This document shows, piece by piece, positions 26,151 through 33,489 of a stretch of DNA of 64,000 bases. The stretch's first letter is position 1, and every line of letters begins with the position of its first letter. The notes below the pieces were generated by a model. That model saw only the letters and a program-made list of their open reading frames with translations, searched no databases and was not told where the DNA came from. The stretch is from Rhizobium sp. S152 (GTDB lineage Bacteria > Pseudomonadota > Alphaproteobacteria > Rhizobiales > Rhizobiaceae), in contig NZ_JAUDRZ010000026.1 in NCBI RefSeq assembly GCF_030380735.1, positions 869,370 to 933,369 on the forward strand. Direction: 5' to 3'. The position numbers and the translations under genes are program-made.

Positions 26151-26179
26151 TGTATAGCGACAGGGAGGGAGACTGGCAA
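26151..26179 (-). promoter_or_regulatory. Promoter of the leu leader / leuA
   Basis: On the minus strand TTGCCA (-35, 26174-26179) and TATACA (-10, 26151-26156) are separated by 17 bases. The first base of the leader ATG lies 8 bases past the -10 box. It sits just after the end of the BrnA gene. Confidence 0.6.
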
Positions 26180-26200
26180 GCCTCTATCTCGGCTAGGCCT

Positions 26201-26443
26201 CTATCTAGGCTCGGACAGGCCTTCAAGGCGTTCTTCAATCCAGCGCTGGATCAGAGCCTGCCGCGTTGTCCCCAGACGCTTGACTTCGGTATCGAGCGTA
26301 AGCACCGCCGAAATCGGCAGATCAAGATCGATACGCTCGTGAACATCACCGAGGCGGCGCGCCTGCGACCAGTCGACATAGTCACTGATATCTTCGCCAT
26401 CATCGAACTTCTTGTCGAACTCTTCAGCCGTGATTGTCTTCAT
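26201..26443 (-). CDS. brnA: BrnA-type antitoxin
   Basis: The 80-residue protein, MKTITAEEFDKKFDDGEDIS onward, ends with a ribbon-helix-helix segment (RIDLDLPISAVLTLDTEVKR, LGTTRQALIQRWIEERLEGL). BrnA antitoxins bind BrnT and repress their own operon through this domain. The gene follows the toxin and overlaps it by 20 bases, the canonical BrnT-BrnA order. The N-terminal YVDWSQARR element is common in BrnA relatives. Its stop lies only about 20 bases upstream of the leuA promoter. Confidence 0.82.
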   Translation of the reverse strand: MKTITAEEFDKKFDDGEDISDYVDWSQARRLGDVHERIDLDLPISAVLTLDTEVKRLGTTRQALIQRWIEERLEGLSEPR

Positions 26444-26693
26444 AGCGTTGGATTTCCTTATCCCTTGCCCGCCTTACGGATATAAGGCGGCAGCGATGGC
26501 CTCGCCAGGTATAGACCGCCGTCCAATATTTCTCCGCGATCCGAGCGGTCAGGATGTATCGCAATTCCGGCGCGGACATCACCGGTGCCTCGACACCCCG
26601 CGCATCCATCCACAGCGCCTGCGCCTCGACAAAGTCGATGCCGTGCTTGTCCTTGTTGGACGCACTCTTCTCCGGATCGAATTCAAAATCCAT
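26424..26693 (-). CDS. brnT: BrnT-type toxin (RelE-fold ribonuclease)
   Basis: The 89-residue protein has the BrnT signature FEFDPEKSASNKDKHGIDFV near its N-terminus and the C-terminal RLISVRRARDKEIQRYED containing the catalytic Arg residues. BrnT is a RelE-like ribonuclease that halts growth and is neutralised by BrnA. ATG 26693 (MDFEFDPEKS) is the family start; longer in-frame readings run into the BenE gene. The pair sits between leuA and the BenE-type carrier. Activity is inferred from intact motifs. Confidence 0.87.
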   Translation of the reverse strand: MDFEFDPEKSASNKDKHGIDFVEAQALWMDARGVEAPVMSAPELRYILTARIAEKYWTAVYTWRGHRCRLISVRRARDKEIQRYEDNHG

Positions 26694-26731
26694 GGACGCG
26701 CCCGCGCAGACAAAGCCTGACGGGGGTGATT

Positions 26732-27910
26732 TTACGCGCGCCGCACCAACCTTTGCAAGCCCATCATCAGCCCGCCCGCAAGCAGCCCCCAGAACGCCCC
26801 GGAAATCCCCCCGAAAGACACGCCCGACGCCGTCACCAGGAAGGTGATGGCCGCGGCTTCCCGCGTATCGGGCGCCTGGAACGCCGCCATGGCCGAGCCG
26901 GAAAAGGCGCCGACCAGCGCCAGCCCCGCCACAGCCTGGATCAGGATCGGCGGCGCCAGCGCCACGGATGCGGTGACCGCACCCGCAAGCGGCCCGAGAA
27001 TGAGATAGCAGACGCCGCAGACGATCACCGCCCAGTAGCGCCGCTTCGGATCGGGATGCGCATCCGGCCCGGCGCACATGGCAGCCGTGATCGCCGCCAG
27101 ATTGACCGCATGGCCGCCGAACGGCGCCGACAGCAGCGAGAAGAAGCCGGTCGAGGCGAACAGCGAGCCGGGCTTGGTCTCGTAGCCGTTGACCTTCATC
27201 ACGGCGATGCCGGGAATGTTCTGCGAGGCCATGGTGACGATGAAGAGCGGCAACGCGATCGAAATGAAGGCCGGCAGGTTGAACACCGGCATGACGAACT
27301 CGACCGTCGGCACCAGCGAGCGCTTGACCGTATCGAGCGCACCCACGGGCACATCGACCCCGAAGACCACGACCAGCACGAAAGCCGCCAGCGCCGCCGG
27401 CACCGCCCATAGCCGCTTGAAGGCACCGACGACGATCCACGCAAGCACGATCGGCAGCCCGAGCAGCGGATTGAACCCGACCGCCTTGACCGGCGCGAAG
27501 CAGAGCCCGATCAGCACCCCCGCCAGCATCGCATTGGCAAGCGGCGCCGGAATGGCCGCAACAGCCCGCCCCAGCGGCTTGAACAGCCCGGCGATAACGA
27601 TCAGCAGCGCGCAGATGATAAAGGCCCCGACGGCCGCATTGAACCCGCCCTCGACCACACCGGTGGCTGCGAGCAGCGCCCCACCCGGCGTCGACCACGC
27701 CATGCTGATCGGCAGCCGCGACGTGGCGCTGAGCACGATCGCGCAGAGCCCGAGCGAGACCGATAGCGCCATCAACCCCGAAGCCGCCTGCGCCTCCGTC
27801 GCCCCAACCGCCTGCAGACCATGGAGCACGACGGCGAACGAACTGGCGAAACCAACAAAAGCGGTGAGAACGCCCATGAACAGGGCCTGGACGGAAAAGT
27901 CTTTGAGCAT
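26732..27910 (-). CDS. Benzoate/H+ symporter family carrier (BenE)
   Basis: The 392-residue protein has about 12 membrane segments and the BenE layout: N-terminal MLKDFSVQALFMGVLTAFVG, LPISMAWSTPGGALLAATGV, and the inverted-repeat element ISIALPLFIVTMASQNIPGI followed by APFGGHAVNLAAITAAMCAG. BenE proteins take up benzoate or related aromatic acids with protons. There are no benzoate catabolic genes here, so the actual substrate is open. ATG 27910 was selected over an upstream start at 27985. It stands 38 bases from brnT on the same strand but probably has its own promoter. Confidence 0.88.
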   Translation of the reverse strand: MLKDFSVQALFMGVLTAFVGFASSFAVVLHGLQAVGATEAQAASGLMALSVSLGLCAIVLSATSRLPISMAWSTPGGALLAATGVVEGGFNAAVGAFIICALLIVIAGLFKPLGRAVAAIPAPLANAMLAGVLIGLCFAPVKAVGFNPLLGLPIVLAWIVVGAFKRLWAVPAALAAFVLVVVFGVDVPVGALDTVKRSLVPTVEFVMPVFNLPAFISIALPLFIVTMASQNIPGIAVMKVNGYETKPGSLFASTGFFSLLSAPFGGHAVNLAAITAAMCAGPDAHPDPKRRYWAVIVCGVCYLILGPLAGAVTASVALAPPILIQAVAGLALVGAFSGSAMAAFQAPDTREAAAITFLVTASGVSFGGISGAFWGLLAGGLMMGLQRLVRRA

Positions 27911-28029
27911 GACGGGGACTCGTGAACGCGAATATGCGCATGGAGCATCAGAGACCGTGAACACGCAAGGGCAGATCGCGCCCAATTCGTCGCCTCTGAG
28001 CTATTGAGCAGCCACGCCCGCGGATGCTG

Positions 28030-28758
28030 CTATGGATGCCTGGCGAAGAAGATCATCTCGTCGGAATGCGCAGGATCAAACGGTCCCCCGCCCCAATCTC
28101 CCATCACACTTTCGAGCCGGAGACCGGAGGCGACGAGGTGGCTCTCGATCTCATCGATATCCGGAAATAAAAGCTCACTCGACGAAACCAGAACTTCATC
28201 CGGAAAAACATAGCGCGTGTCGAAACGAATTCGTTGGTCACCAACAGAAAGCACCTCGCGTGTTTCCCGAACTGCAGTGCCATCAATCTCGAAGTCGAAG
28301 CTGCCGCCATCCCACCGCGCGCGCCAGTCGATTGCGGGATTGCGCGACTCGAAGACGATCAATCCACTCTCAGCCAGATGTCGTCGCATCACGTCGAAGG
28401 TGGCGCGAATGTCGGCCGGCTCGAGCAGCACCTGAAAGGCGTGACCGGTCATGATGATCAGATCGAAACGTTGATCGGAATGAAAGTCCTGGGCGAAACA
28501 TTGCACCCATTCGATCCGGTCGCCCTGTGGCATCCGCCGCGCCACGTCGAGCATCGCCTTGGAGGGATCGGCGCCGGTGACGTCATGGCCGAGTGCTGCA
28601 TAGGCATTGCAGATCAGCCCGGTGCCACAGCCGAGATCGAGGATGCGTTTGCGGCCCTCGCCTGCCAGGGCGACATAGAAGTCCCGATCTTCCGACCAGC
28701 CGCTGTCCAGATCGTAAAGCGCGGCAAGCCGTGGGTGTTCGTAATGTAGATCCGGCAT
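28030..28758 (-). CDS. Class I SAM-dependent methyltransferase
   Basis: The 242-residue protein has the Rossmann motif ILDLGCGTGLICNAYAALGH (motif I) and DVTGADPSKAMLDVARRMP (motif II), followed by FDLIIMTGHAFQVLLEPADI (motif IV region). The C-terminal half is rich in beta strands, as in small-molecule methyltransferases. ATG 28758 (MPDLHYEHPRLAALYD) has a strong GGGAGGAG upstream. Substrate unknown. It is the convergent-side neighbour of clpP on the same strand, separated by a terminator. Confidence 0.88.
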   Translation of the reverse strand: MPDLHYEHPRLAALYDLDSGWSEDRDFYVALAGEGRKRILDLGCGTGLICNAYAALGHDVTGADPSKAMLDVARRMPQGDRIEWVQCFAQDFHSDQRFDLIIMTGHAFQVLLEPADIRATFDVMRRHLAESGLIVFESRNPAIDWRARWDGGSFDFEIDGTAVRETREVLSVGDQRIRFDTRYVFPDEVLVSSSELLFPDIDEIESHLVASGLRLESVMGDWGGGPFDPAHSDEMIFFARHP

Positions 28759-28791
28759 CTCGCTCCTCCCGATCGTTGCCCTACCACAAAA

Positions 28792-28834
28792 CAAAAAAAG
28801 CGCCCCCGCCCGCCATCCGGCAGCCGAGGGCGCT
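28792..28834 (-). terminator. Intrinsic terminator after clpP
   Basis: In the minus-strand transcript AGCGCCC pairs with GGGCGCT across a GC-rich loop and is followed by seven U residues. It lies just past the ClpP stop and before the methyltransferase start. Confidence 0.85.
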
Positions 28835-28849
28835 CTCATCTCAATCCGA

Positions 28850-29434
28850 TCAGATGTCGCTCTGCGACGTCACGATGCGCGACACCAGGCCGTAGGCCTT
28901 GGCTTCCTCGGCCGACAGCCAGTAGTCGCGGTCGGTGTCGGCTGCGATCTTCTCGTAGGGCTGGCCGGTGGCCGCCGACATGATCTTGTTCAGGCGCTCG
29001 TTCATCTTGATGATCTCGCGTGCCTGGATCTCGATGTCGGATGCCATGCCACGCGTGCCGCCGGAGGGTTGGTGCAGCAGGAAGCGTGTGTTGGGCAGGC
29101 AAAGGCGCTGCTCCTTCGGGGCGGCGACGAAAATCAGCGCGCCGGCCGAAGCGACCCAGCCGGTTCCGATCATCCAGACCTTCGGCTTGATGAACTTGAT
29201 CATGTCGTGGATCGAATCGCCGGATTCGACGTGGCCGCCGGGCGAATTGACGTAGATGCGGATATCGTCGTCGCTGGCCGCGGCAAGCGCCACGAGCTGC
29301 GAGCAGACCTTCTGCGCCAGTTCCTGGTTGATCGGTCCATAGATGAAGATCGAACGCGACTTGAAAAGGTTCGCCTCCGTTTCCTTGCCGAGCGGCAGTT
29401 CCTTCGTCTTGTCGTCCTGGTCTTCGTCGTTCAT
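28850..29434 (-). CDS. clpP: ATP-dependent Clp protease proteolytic subunit (ClpP paralogue)
   Basis: The 194-residue protein has the ClpP fold with the catalytic triad visible: Ser96 in GWVASAGALIF, His121 in FLLHQPSGGTRG, and an Asp in DRDYWLSAEEAKAYGLV. The motif YVNSPGGHVESGDSIHDMIK lines the active site. The nucleophile context ASAGA and the LHQPSGG variant differ from housekeeping ClpP (ASMGA, IHQP-G). No clpX gene follows, so this is probably one of the extra ClpP subunits that rhizobia carry. It forms a barrel that degrades proteins fed by ClpA/ClpX. ATG 29434 (MNDEDQDDKTKELPLG) was chosen over an upstream start at 29512. Confidence 0.92.
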   Translation of the reverse strand: MNDEDQDDKTKELPLGKETEANLFKSRSIFIYGPINQELAQKVCSQLVALAAASDDDIRIYVNSPGGHVESGDSIHDMIKFIKPKVWMIGTGWVASAGALIFVAAPKEQRLCLPNTRFLLHQPSGGTRGMASDIEIQAREIIKMNERLNKIMSAATGQPYEKIAADTDRDYWLSAEEAKAYGLVSRIVTSQSDI

Positions 29435-29659
29435 TCGAACCTCTCTCACGTAAATTCGGGTTCCTCGCACATAGTGCGACTCAATGCGTAAAACAATGCG
29501 GGAAAAAGACAAGCCACGGAACGGGTGAAGATATGGTTAGGGCCGGAATGTCCGCGAACCCGGCTTACCGAAATGTAACTCGCGCAGGCTTTGAAAAGCC
29601 CAGATCCGGTCCTACCTCATGCTCAAGGCTCGTATCCGCCCGCCATCAAGGAGACCGCG

Positions 29660-30457
29660 ATGTCACCCGAAGAACGCCAGCTGCTCACCTCCCTCTTCGA
29701 CCGCGTGCGCACCGCCGCCACCACCCCGCGCGACCGCGACGCCGAGGCCCTGATCGACCAGGGCACACGCGATCAACCCTATGCCGCCTATTATCTGGCG
29801 CAGGCCGTCATCGTCCAGGAAAAGGGGCTCGAGGCGGCGGCCAGCCATATCAAGGATCTCGAGGCTCGCATCAAGCAGCTGGAAAGCGGTGAAACCGAGC
29901 ACCGCCAGGCCGAACAGGGCGGCGGCTTCCTGAGCTCGATCTTCGGCAGCGCCCAGCCGCCGCAGCCCGCCCCACAGCCGCAATCCGGCCCCTGGGGCAG
30001 CACGGACGCGAACGCGCCGCGCCAGCAGATCCGCGAGGACCGCGGCTTCGACGGCGGCCCGCGCCCGATGCAGCAGCAGCCCTCCGGCCCGTGGGGCGCA
30101 AGGGCCGCGGCTCCCTCGGCCGGCGGCAGCTTCCTGCAGGGCGCGCTAGGCACCGCGGCCGGCGTTGCCGGCGGCATGCTGCTCGCCAATTCGTTGAGCG
30201 GCATCTTCAGCGGCAACCACATGTCCTCGCTGGGCCTCGGCTCGCTTGCCTCGGGCGCCAATCCGCTCGGCAACAGCCCCGTCGAGGAAACCGTCATCAA
30301 CAACTATTTCGGTGACGACAAGGACAAGACGCAGACCGTGGCCGACGACAACAAGGACGACGACGCCACCACCGATGACGACGGCCTGCAGCAGGCGGAC
30401 TACGACGACGGCGACGACCAACAGGATTTCGGCAACGACGACAGCTTCGACGTGTGA
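29660..30457 (+). CDS. DUF2076 domain-containing protein
   Basis: The 265-residue protein starts MSPEERQLLTSLFDRVRTAA behind AAGGAGA. Residues 1-85 are the DUF2076 helical region (DAEALIDQGTRDQPYAAYYL, with a coiled-coil SHIKDLEARIKQLESGE). A Pro/Gln-rich linker follows, then a glycine-rich hydrophobic stretch (LQGALGTAAGVAGGMLLANS), NYFGDD, and a very acidic Asp-rich tail (DDNKDDDATTDDDGLQQ). The family is described as putative periplasmic sensor-like but no function is proven. It is monocistronic and divergent from clpP. Confidence 0.88.
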   Translation: MSPEERQLLTSLFDRVRTAATTPRDRDAEALIDQGTRDQPYAAYYLAQAVIVQEKGLEAAASHIKDLEARIKQLESGETEHRQAEQGGGFLSSIFGSAQPPQPAPQPQSGPWGSTDANAPRQQIREDRGFDGGPRPMQQQPSGPWGARAAAPSAGGSFLQGALGTAAGVAGGMLLANSLSGIFSGNHMSSLGLGSLASGANPLGNSPVEETVINNYFGDDKDKTQTVADDNKDDDATTDDDGLQQADYDDGDDQQDFGNDDSFDV

Positions 30458-30500
30458 GCCGTTGAGGCTAACCGACTGAAATTATGACACGTCCCCCATT

Positions 30501-30733
30501 CGCGACGTCATTCTCGGCCTTGTGCCGAGAATCTAATCACGTCTCCAGAAACGCGACGGTGCTGCCGGAGCGCCGACGAGCCGGCCATTGGTGCCCGTAT
30601 AAGCCGTCGACGCAGGAATCCATTGGCGTTGAACGCGCGGCAACGTGCTTAGGTCCTCGGGACAAGCCCGAGGACGACGGTCGAGTAAGGAGCTGCCGCC
30701 TACAACCATCTGAAATCGTAACATTTCCACACT
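30501..30733. repeat. RIME-like mosaic palindromic repeat, copy 1 (233 bp)
   Basis: The unit begins with a palindromic arm (ATTCTCGG-CCTTGTG-CCGAGAAT) and contains a second palindromic arm at 30645-30678 (CCTCGGG-ACAAG-CCCGAGG). The latter is identical in reverse complement to the 34-bp arm at 55489-55522. The mosaic of two palindromes in opposite orientation resembles rhizobial intergenic mosaic elements (RIME). Confidence 0.75.
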
Positions 30734-30955
30734 CGCGACGTCATTCTCGGCCTTGTGCCGAGAATCTAAGCACCCCTCCATGAATGCAACGGCGCGGTGG
30801 GGCACAGACGAGCCAGCATTTGGTGCACGTATCGGCCATCAGTGTGCAGGTCCATTGGCGTTGAACGCGTGGAGACGTGCTTAGGTCCCCGGGACAAGCC
30901 CGAGGACGACGGTCGAACGCGGAGCACCCGCCTCTAACCATCTGAAATTACATCA
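30734..30955. repeat. RIME-like mosaic palindromic repeat, copy 2
   Basis: This is a direct repeat of the preceding unit with the same first arm, then CCATTGGCGTTGAACGCG and the second arm at 30877-30910, with scattered substitutions and a one-base length change. Similarity ends near CCATCTGAAAT, just before the queF stop region. Confidence 0.75.
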
Positions 30956-31004
30956 TTCGCCGCACACACAAAAACGGCGACCATCCGGCCGCCGTCCACA
31001 CCCT

Positions 31005-31469
31005 TCACCCGCGACCCCGATAGGTCGCGACACCCTGGTCGGGCAGCCATACGCCCTCGGGCGGCTTGCCGGTCTGCCAGAACACGTCGATCGGGATGCC
31101 GCCGCGCGGATACCAGTAGGCGCCGATCCTGAGCCACTTCGGATCGAGCAGCTCGACCAGACGCTTGGCGATATAGATCGAGCAATCCTCATGGAAGGCG
31201 CCGTGGTTGCGGAAGGAGTGTAGGAAGAGCTTCAGCGCCTTGGATTCCACCAGCCATTCGTTCGGGATGTAGTCGATGACGATATGGGCGAAATCCGGCT
31301 GGCCCGTCATCGGGCAGAGCGAGGTGAATTCGGGCGCGGTGAAGCGCACGACATAATCGGTGCCTGCGTGATTGGACGGCACCTTTTCCAGCACGGCTTC
31401 TTCCGGCGAGGTCGGCGCTTCGGTCTGTTTTCCCAGCATGGACAGGCTGGAGACGTCGGTATTGGGCAT
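31005..31469 (-). CDS. queF: NADPH-dependent 7-cyano-7-deazaguanine reductase
   Basis: The 154-residue enzyme reduces preQ0 to preQ1 in queuosine tRNA modification. The T-fold core has the catalytic Cys52 and Asp59 in TSLCPMTGQPDFAH, the NADPH/nitrile motif ESKALKLFLHSFRNHGAFHE, and the ending YWYPRGGIPIDVFWQTG. The length matches the short (YkvM-type) QueF. It begins one base after the stop of the cation exporter gene, so they form an operon. No preQ1 riboswitch is visible at this junction. Confidence 0.96.
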   Translation of the reverse strand: MPNTDVSSLSMLGKQTEAPTSPEEAVLEKVPSNHAGTDYVVRFTAPEFTSLCPMTGQPDFAHIVIDYIPNEWLVESKALKLFLHSFRNHGAFHEDCSIYIAKRLVELLDPKWLRIGAYWYPRGGIPIDVFWQTGKPPEGVWLPDQGVATYRGRG

Positions 31470-32384
31470 TCAAGCCTCCTTGATGACTTTGACGCGGATG
31501 CCGTGGGCCTTTTCGCCCTCCGGCTCGACGTGAATGGCGATGCTGGAGCCCGGATGCACGGCGCGGATGGCATCTTCAAGGCGGTCGCAGATATCGTGCG
31601 CCTGCCTTACAGACATCGCGGCCGGCACGACAAGATGGAAATCGATGAAAGTGACGGCACCGGCGCGCCGGGTCTTGAGGTCGTGCACGCCGAGCGAACC
31701 GGCCGCATGCGTGGCGATCGCCGTCTTGATCGCTTCTTCTTCCTGCGGCTCGACTGCCTGGTCCATCAGCCCGCCGATCGAATGCGAGATCACCTTCCAG
31801 CCCTGATAGAGGATGTTGATGGCAACCAGAATGGCGAGAACAGGGTCGAAGATCGCATAGCCGGTGGCGATCGCGAGCAACAGGCCAATCAGCACGCCGA
31901 CGGAGGTGACGACGTCCGACATGATATGCTGGCCATCGGCCGTCAGCGCCGCCGAGCGATACTTGCGCCCTGTGGTGATCAAGAGCCGCGCCCAGACGGC
32001 GTTGATCACGCCGGCCGCGAAGTTGATGGCAAGACCCAGCACCGGCGCCTCAAGCATGCGGGGATCGGCCAGATGCCCCACCGCCTCGTTGACGATCAGA
32101 AGGGCCGCGACCACGATCAGCACACCCTCGGTGACCGCCGAGAGATACTCCGCCTTGTGGTGCCCGAAGGGATGATCGTGATCGGCCGGCTTCTGCGCGT
32201 AGCGGATGACGAAGAAGGCGATGAAGGCGGCAACGACGTTGACCGTCGATTCCAGCCCATCGGACAGAAGCGCCACCGACCCCGTGACCCACCAGGCCAC
32301 CATCTTAAGGCCCATGACCCCGAGCGACATCGGAATACCCCAGAATGCCAGCCGCCGGACGGTCAGATTCCCCTGTTCGCTCAT
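31470..32384 (-). CDS. Cation diffusion facilitator (CDF) metal exporter
   Basis: The 304-residue protein has six membrane helices and the CDF motifs: LLSDGLES in TM2, the loop DHDHPFGHHKAEYLSA, and ADGQHIMSDVV (HxxxD) in TM5. A C-terminal cytosolic ferredoxin-like domain follows (HDLKTRRAGAVTFIDFHLVV, HIHVEP-type ending). It exports divalent cations such as Zn, Fe or Mn from the cytosol in exchange for protons. TM2 has D-x3-S rather than D-x3-D, so the metal choice may differ from FieF. It is the first gene of the operon with queF. Confidence 0.9.
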   Translation of the reverse strand: MSEQGNLTVRRLAFWGIPMSLGVMGLKMVAWWVTGSVALLSDGLESTVNVVAAFIAFFVIRYAQKPADHDHPFGHHKAEYLSAVTEGVLIVVAALLIVNEAVGHLADPRMLEAPVLGLAINFAAGVINAVWARLLITTGRKYRSAALTADGQHIMSDVVTSVGVLIGLLLAIATGYAIFDPVLAILVAINILYQGWKVISHSIGGLMDQAVEPQEEEAIKTAIATHAAGSLGVHDLKTRRAGAVTFIDFHLVVPAAMSVRQAHDICDRLEDAIRAVHPGSSIAIHVEPEGEKAHGIRVKVIKEA

Positions 32385-32462
32385 CTCTGTCCCTCTGCCT
32401 TACCCAAGTCTTCAATGCGAGTGCGGATGCGAACGAATTGCAGAAACAACGCCATTCAAACG

Positions 32463-32494
32463 CAAAACCGCCCGCGCGAAAATCGCGCAGGCGG
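32463..32494 (-). terminator. Intrinsic terminator downstream of the cspA operon
   Basis: In the minus-strand reading CCGCC-T-GCGCGA pairs with TCGCGC-G-GGCGG, followed by TTTTGCGTTT. It lies about 135 bases past the stop of the 60-residue gene. Confidence 0.6.
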
Positions 32495-32630
32495 CTGTTG
32501 CGGGGGATATGGGCCAGAAATGCGGATTTGTCAAAGTGGAAGTGCGTGGGGTGAGGCGCGGCGATCGTGTTCCGACCGCTCGGGTACCTCTGGAGGGGCC
32601 ACGTCACTTAAAATCGCAGGCGAAGCCAAC

Positions 32631-32813
32631 TCAGCGAGTTTGATACTCTGCCTCGTCACGAGCGAGCCGAGCTTCTCGAAGGCGTTGAGTCTTAGCCTGG
32701 CGCGCCTGTTCTTCGGTCTGGAGTTCCTCGGCAGCCTGGCCGCGTGCGAAGAACTGCGATTGAACGCGGTCGAATGCGATTTCGGCCTGCTGTCTGGATT
32801 TACTATGGGTCAT
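32631..32813 (-). CDS. Small charged protein downstream of cspA
   Basis: This 60-residue protein, MTHSKSRQQAEIAFDRVQSQ to LARDEAEYQTR, starts at ATG 32813 behind AGGAGG. It is almost entirely charged helix (EELQTEEQARQAKTQRLREA) and may form a coiled coil. Small genes of this type follow cspA in many rhizobia. The function is unknown; co-expression with the cold-shock protein is possible by read-through of the hairpin between them. Confidence 0.75.
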   Translation of the reverse strand: MTHSKSRQQAEIAFDRVQSQFFARGQAAEELQTEEQARQAKTQRLREARLARDEAEYQTR

Positions 32814-32843
32814 GAAACCTCCTCGGGTTTCGGGGTAGAAAGC

Positions 32844-32873
32844 GAAAAGGCCGGACAACATTGCCCGGCCCTT
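32844..32873 (-). terminator. Hairpin after cspA
   Basis: AAGGGCCGG pairs with CCGGCCTT across a 10-base loop in the minus-strand transcript and is followed by TTTTC. It is a moderate terminator that may let part of the transcript reach the downstream small gene. Confidence 0.65.
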
Positions 32874-32927
32874 CAAACGCGCGTCCCCTTGCCAGTACAT
32901 CCGTGGTCAATGGGACAGCATCTTCAA

Positions 32928-33137
32928 TTATGCAGCCTGCAGGTTGCAGGCAGACATCTTCCCGGACTTGGCGTCTCGCTCGAGATCGTAGCCAATCTTC
33001 TGACCTTCGACGATTTCGCGCATTCCGGCACGCTCTACCGCAGAGATATGGACGAACGCATCAGCGCCGCCGTCATCCGGCTGAATGAAGCCGAAGCCCT
33101 TGGTGGAATTGAACCATTTTACTGTGCCTGTGGTCAT
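32928..33137 (-). CDS. cspA: Cold-shock protein (CspA family)
   Basis: The 69-residue single cold-shock domain has RNP1 KGFGFIQP and RNP2 DAFVHIS. It begins MTTGTVKWFNSTKGFGFIQP at ATG 33137. Such proteins bind single-stranded RNA and act as RNA chaperones. The predicted promoter is about 150 bases upstream, giving the long 5' leader typical of cold-inducible csp mRNAs. The ribosome site is GAAAGGG, about 9 bases before the ATG. Extension to 33257 is not protein-like. Confidence 0.95.
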   Translation of the reverse strand: MTTGTVKWFNSTKGFGFIQPDDGGADAFVHISAVERAGMREIVEGQKIGYDLERDAKSGKMSACNLQAA

Positions 33138-33489
33138 GATGAACCCTTTCAAAGCATAGAGTGAAGAACCGCAGAAGCGATGCTTCGCGGACGGTGATAC
33201 GACTATTTTTGAAAGAGAAGGTTCGAATAGACGCGGTGCCAATCGCGCAGTAGACAAAGCTCGGCAAGCAAAAGATCGATAAAACCAAAAATAGAGACAT
33301 TGGACCGAAAGTCAACCGATAGTTTTCCAGAGACCACAAGAGGTCGCGGAACCCGCCGGGAAAACCATCGCTCTCCCTGCAAGTGCGCGCCGGCTGTATC
33401 ACAGGAGCAAAGCTGAGGCTCGACGGCGGGATGTGGCCTGGACAGTGATCTTCGTGATATCGGCTTAGGGCTGAAAGCAGCCGCGCGCC
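33138..33489. other. cspA 5' leader and promoter region
   Basis: No gene is present in this 350-base gap. It holds the long untranslated leader of cspA (33138 to about 33285), its promoter, and then about 170 bases between that promoter and the end of the DUF2161 gene, with no other feature that I see. Confidence 0.6.
33288..33315 (-). promoter_or_regulatory. cspA promoter
   Basis: On the minus strand TTGACT (33310-33315) and TATTTT (33288-33293) are separated by 16 bases. This is a good sigma-70-type promoter giving a leader of roughly 150 bases. Confidence 0.55.

Larger units (their letters stand above)
30458..31004. other. Gene-free stretch holding a tandem palindromic repeat array
   Basis: These 547 bases between the DUF2076 gene and queF contain two copies of a mosaic repeat (next two entries) and no gene. 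The short ORFs that can be read inside come from the repeats. Confidence 0.8.

Noticed and set aside
24117..26342. 741-codon open frame on the plus strand over leuA
   Set aside because: It lies over the well-supported leuA, its leader and part of brnA. It has typical shadow composition and no motif.
30484..30941. Open frames of 66-99 codons between the DUF2076 gene and queF
   Set aside because: They lie completely inside the mosaic repeat units and have no ribosome site or protein-like composition.
31284..33164. 626-codon open frame on the plus strand over queF, the CDF exporter and cspA
   Set aside because: It covers three strongly supported genes on the other strand and consists of His/Arg/Asp-rich low-complexity sequence.
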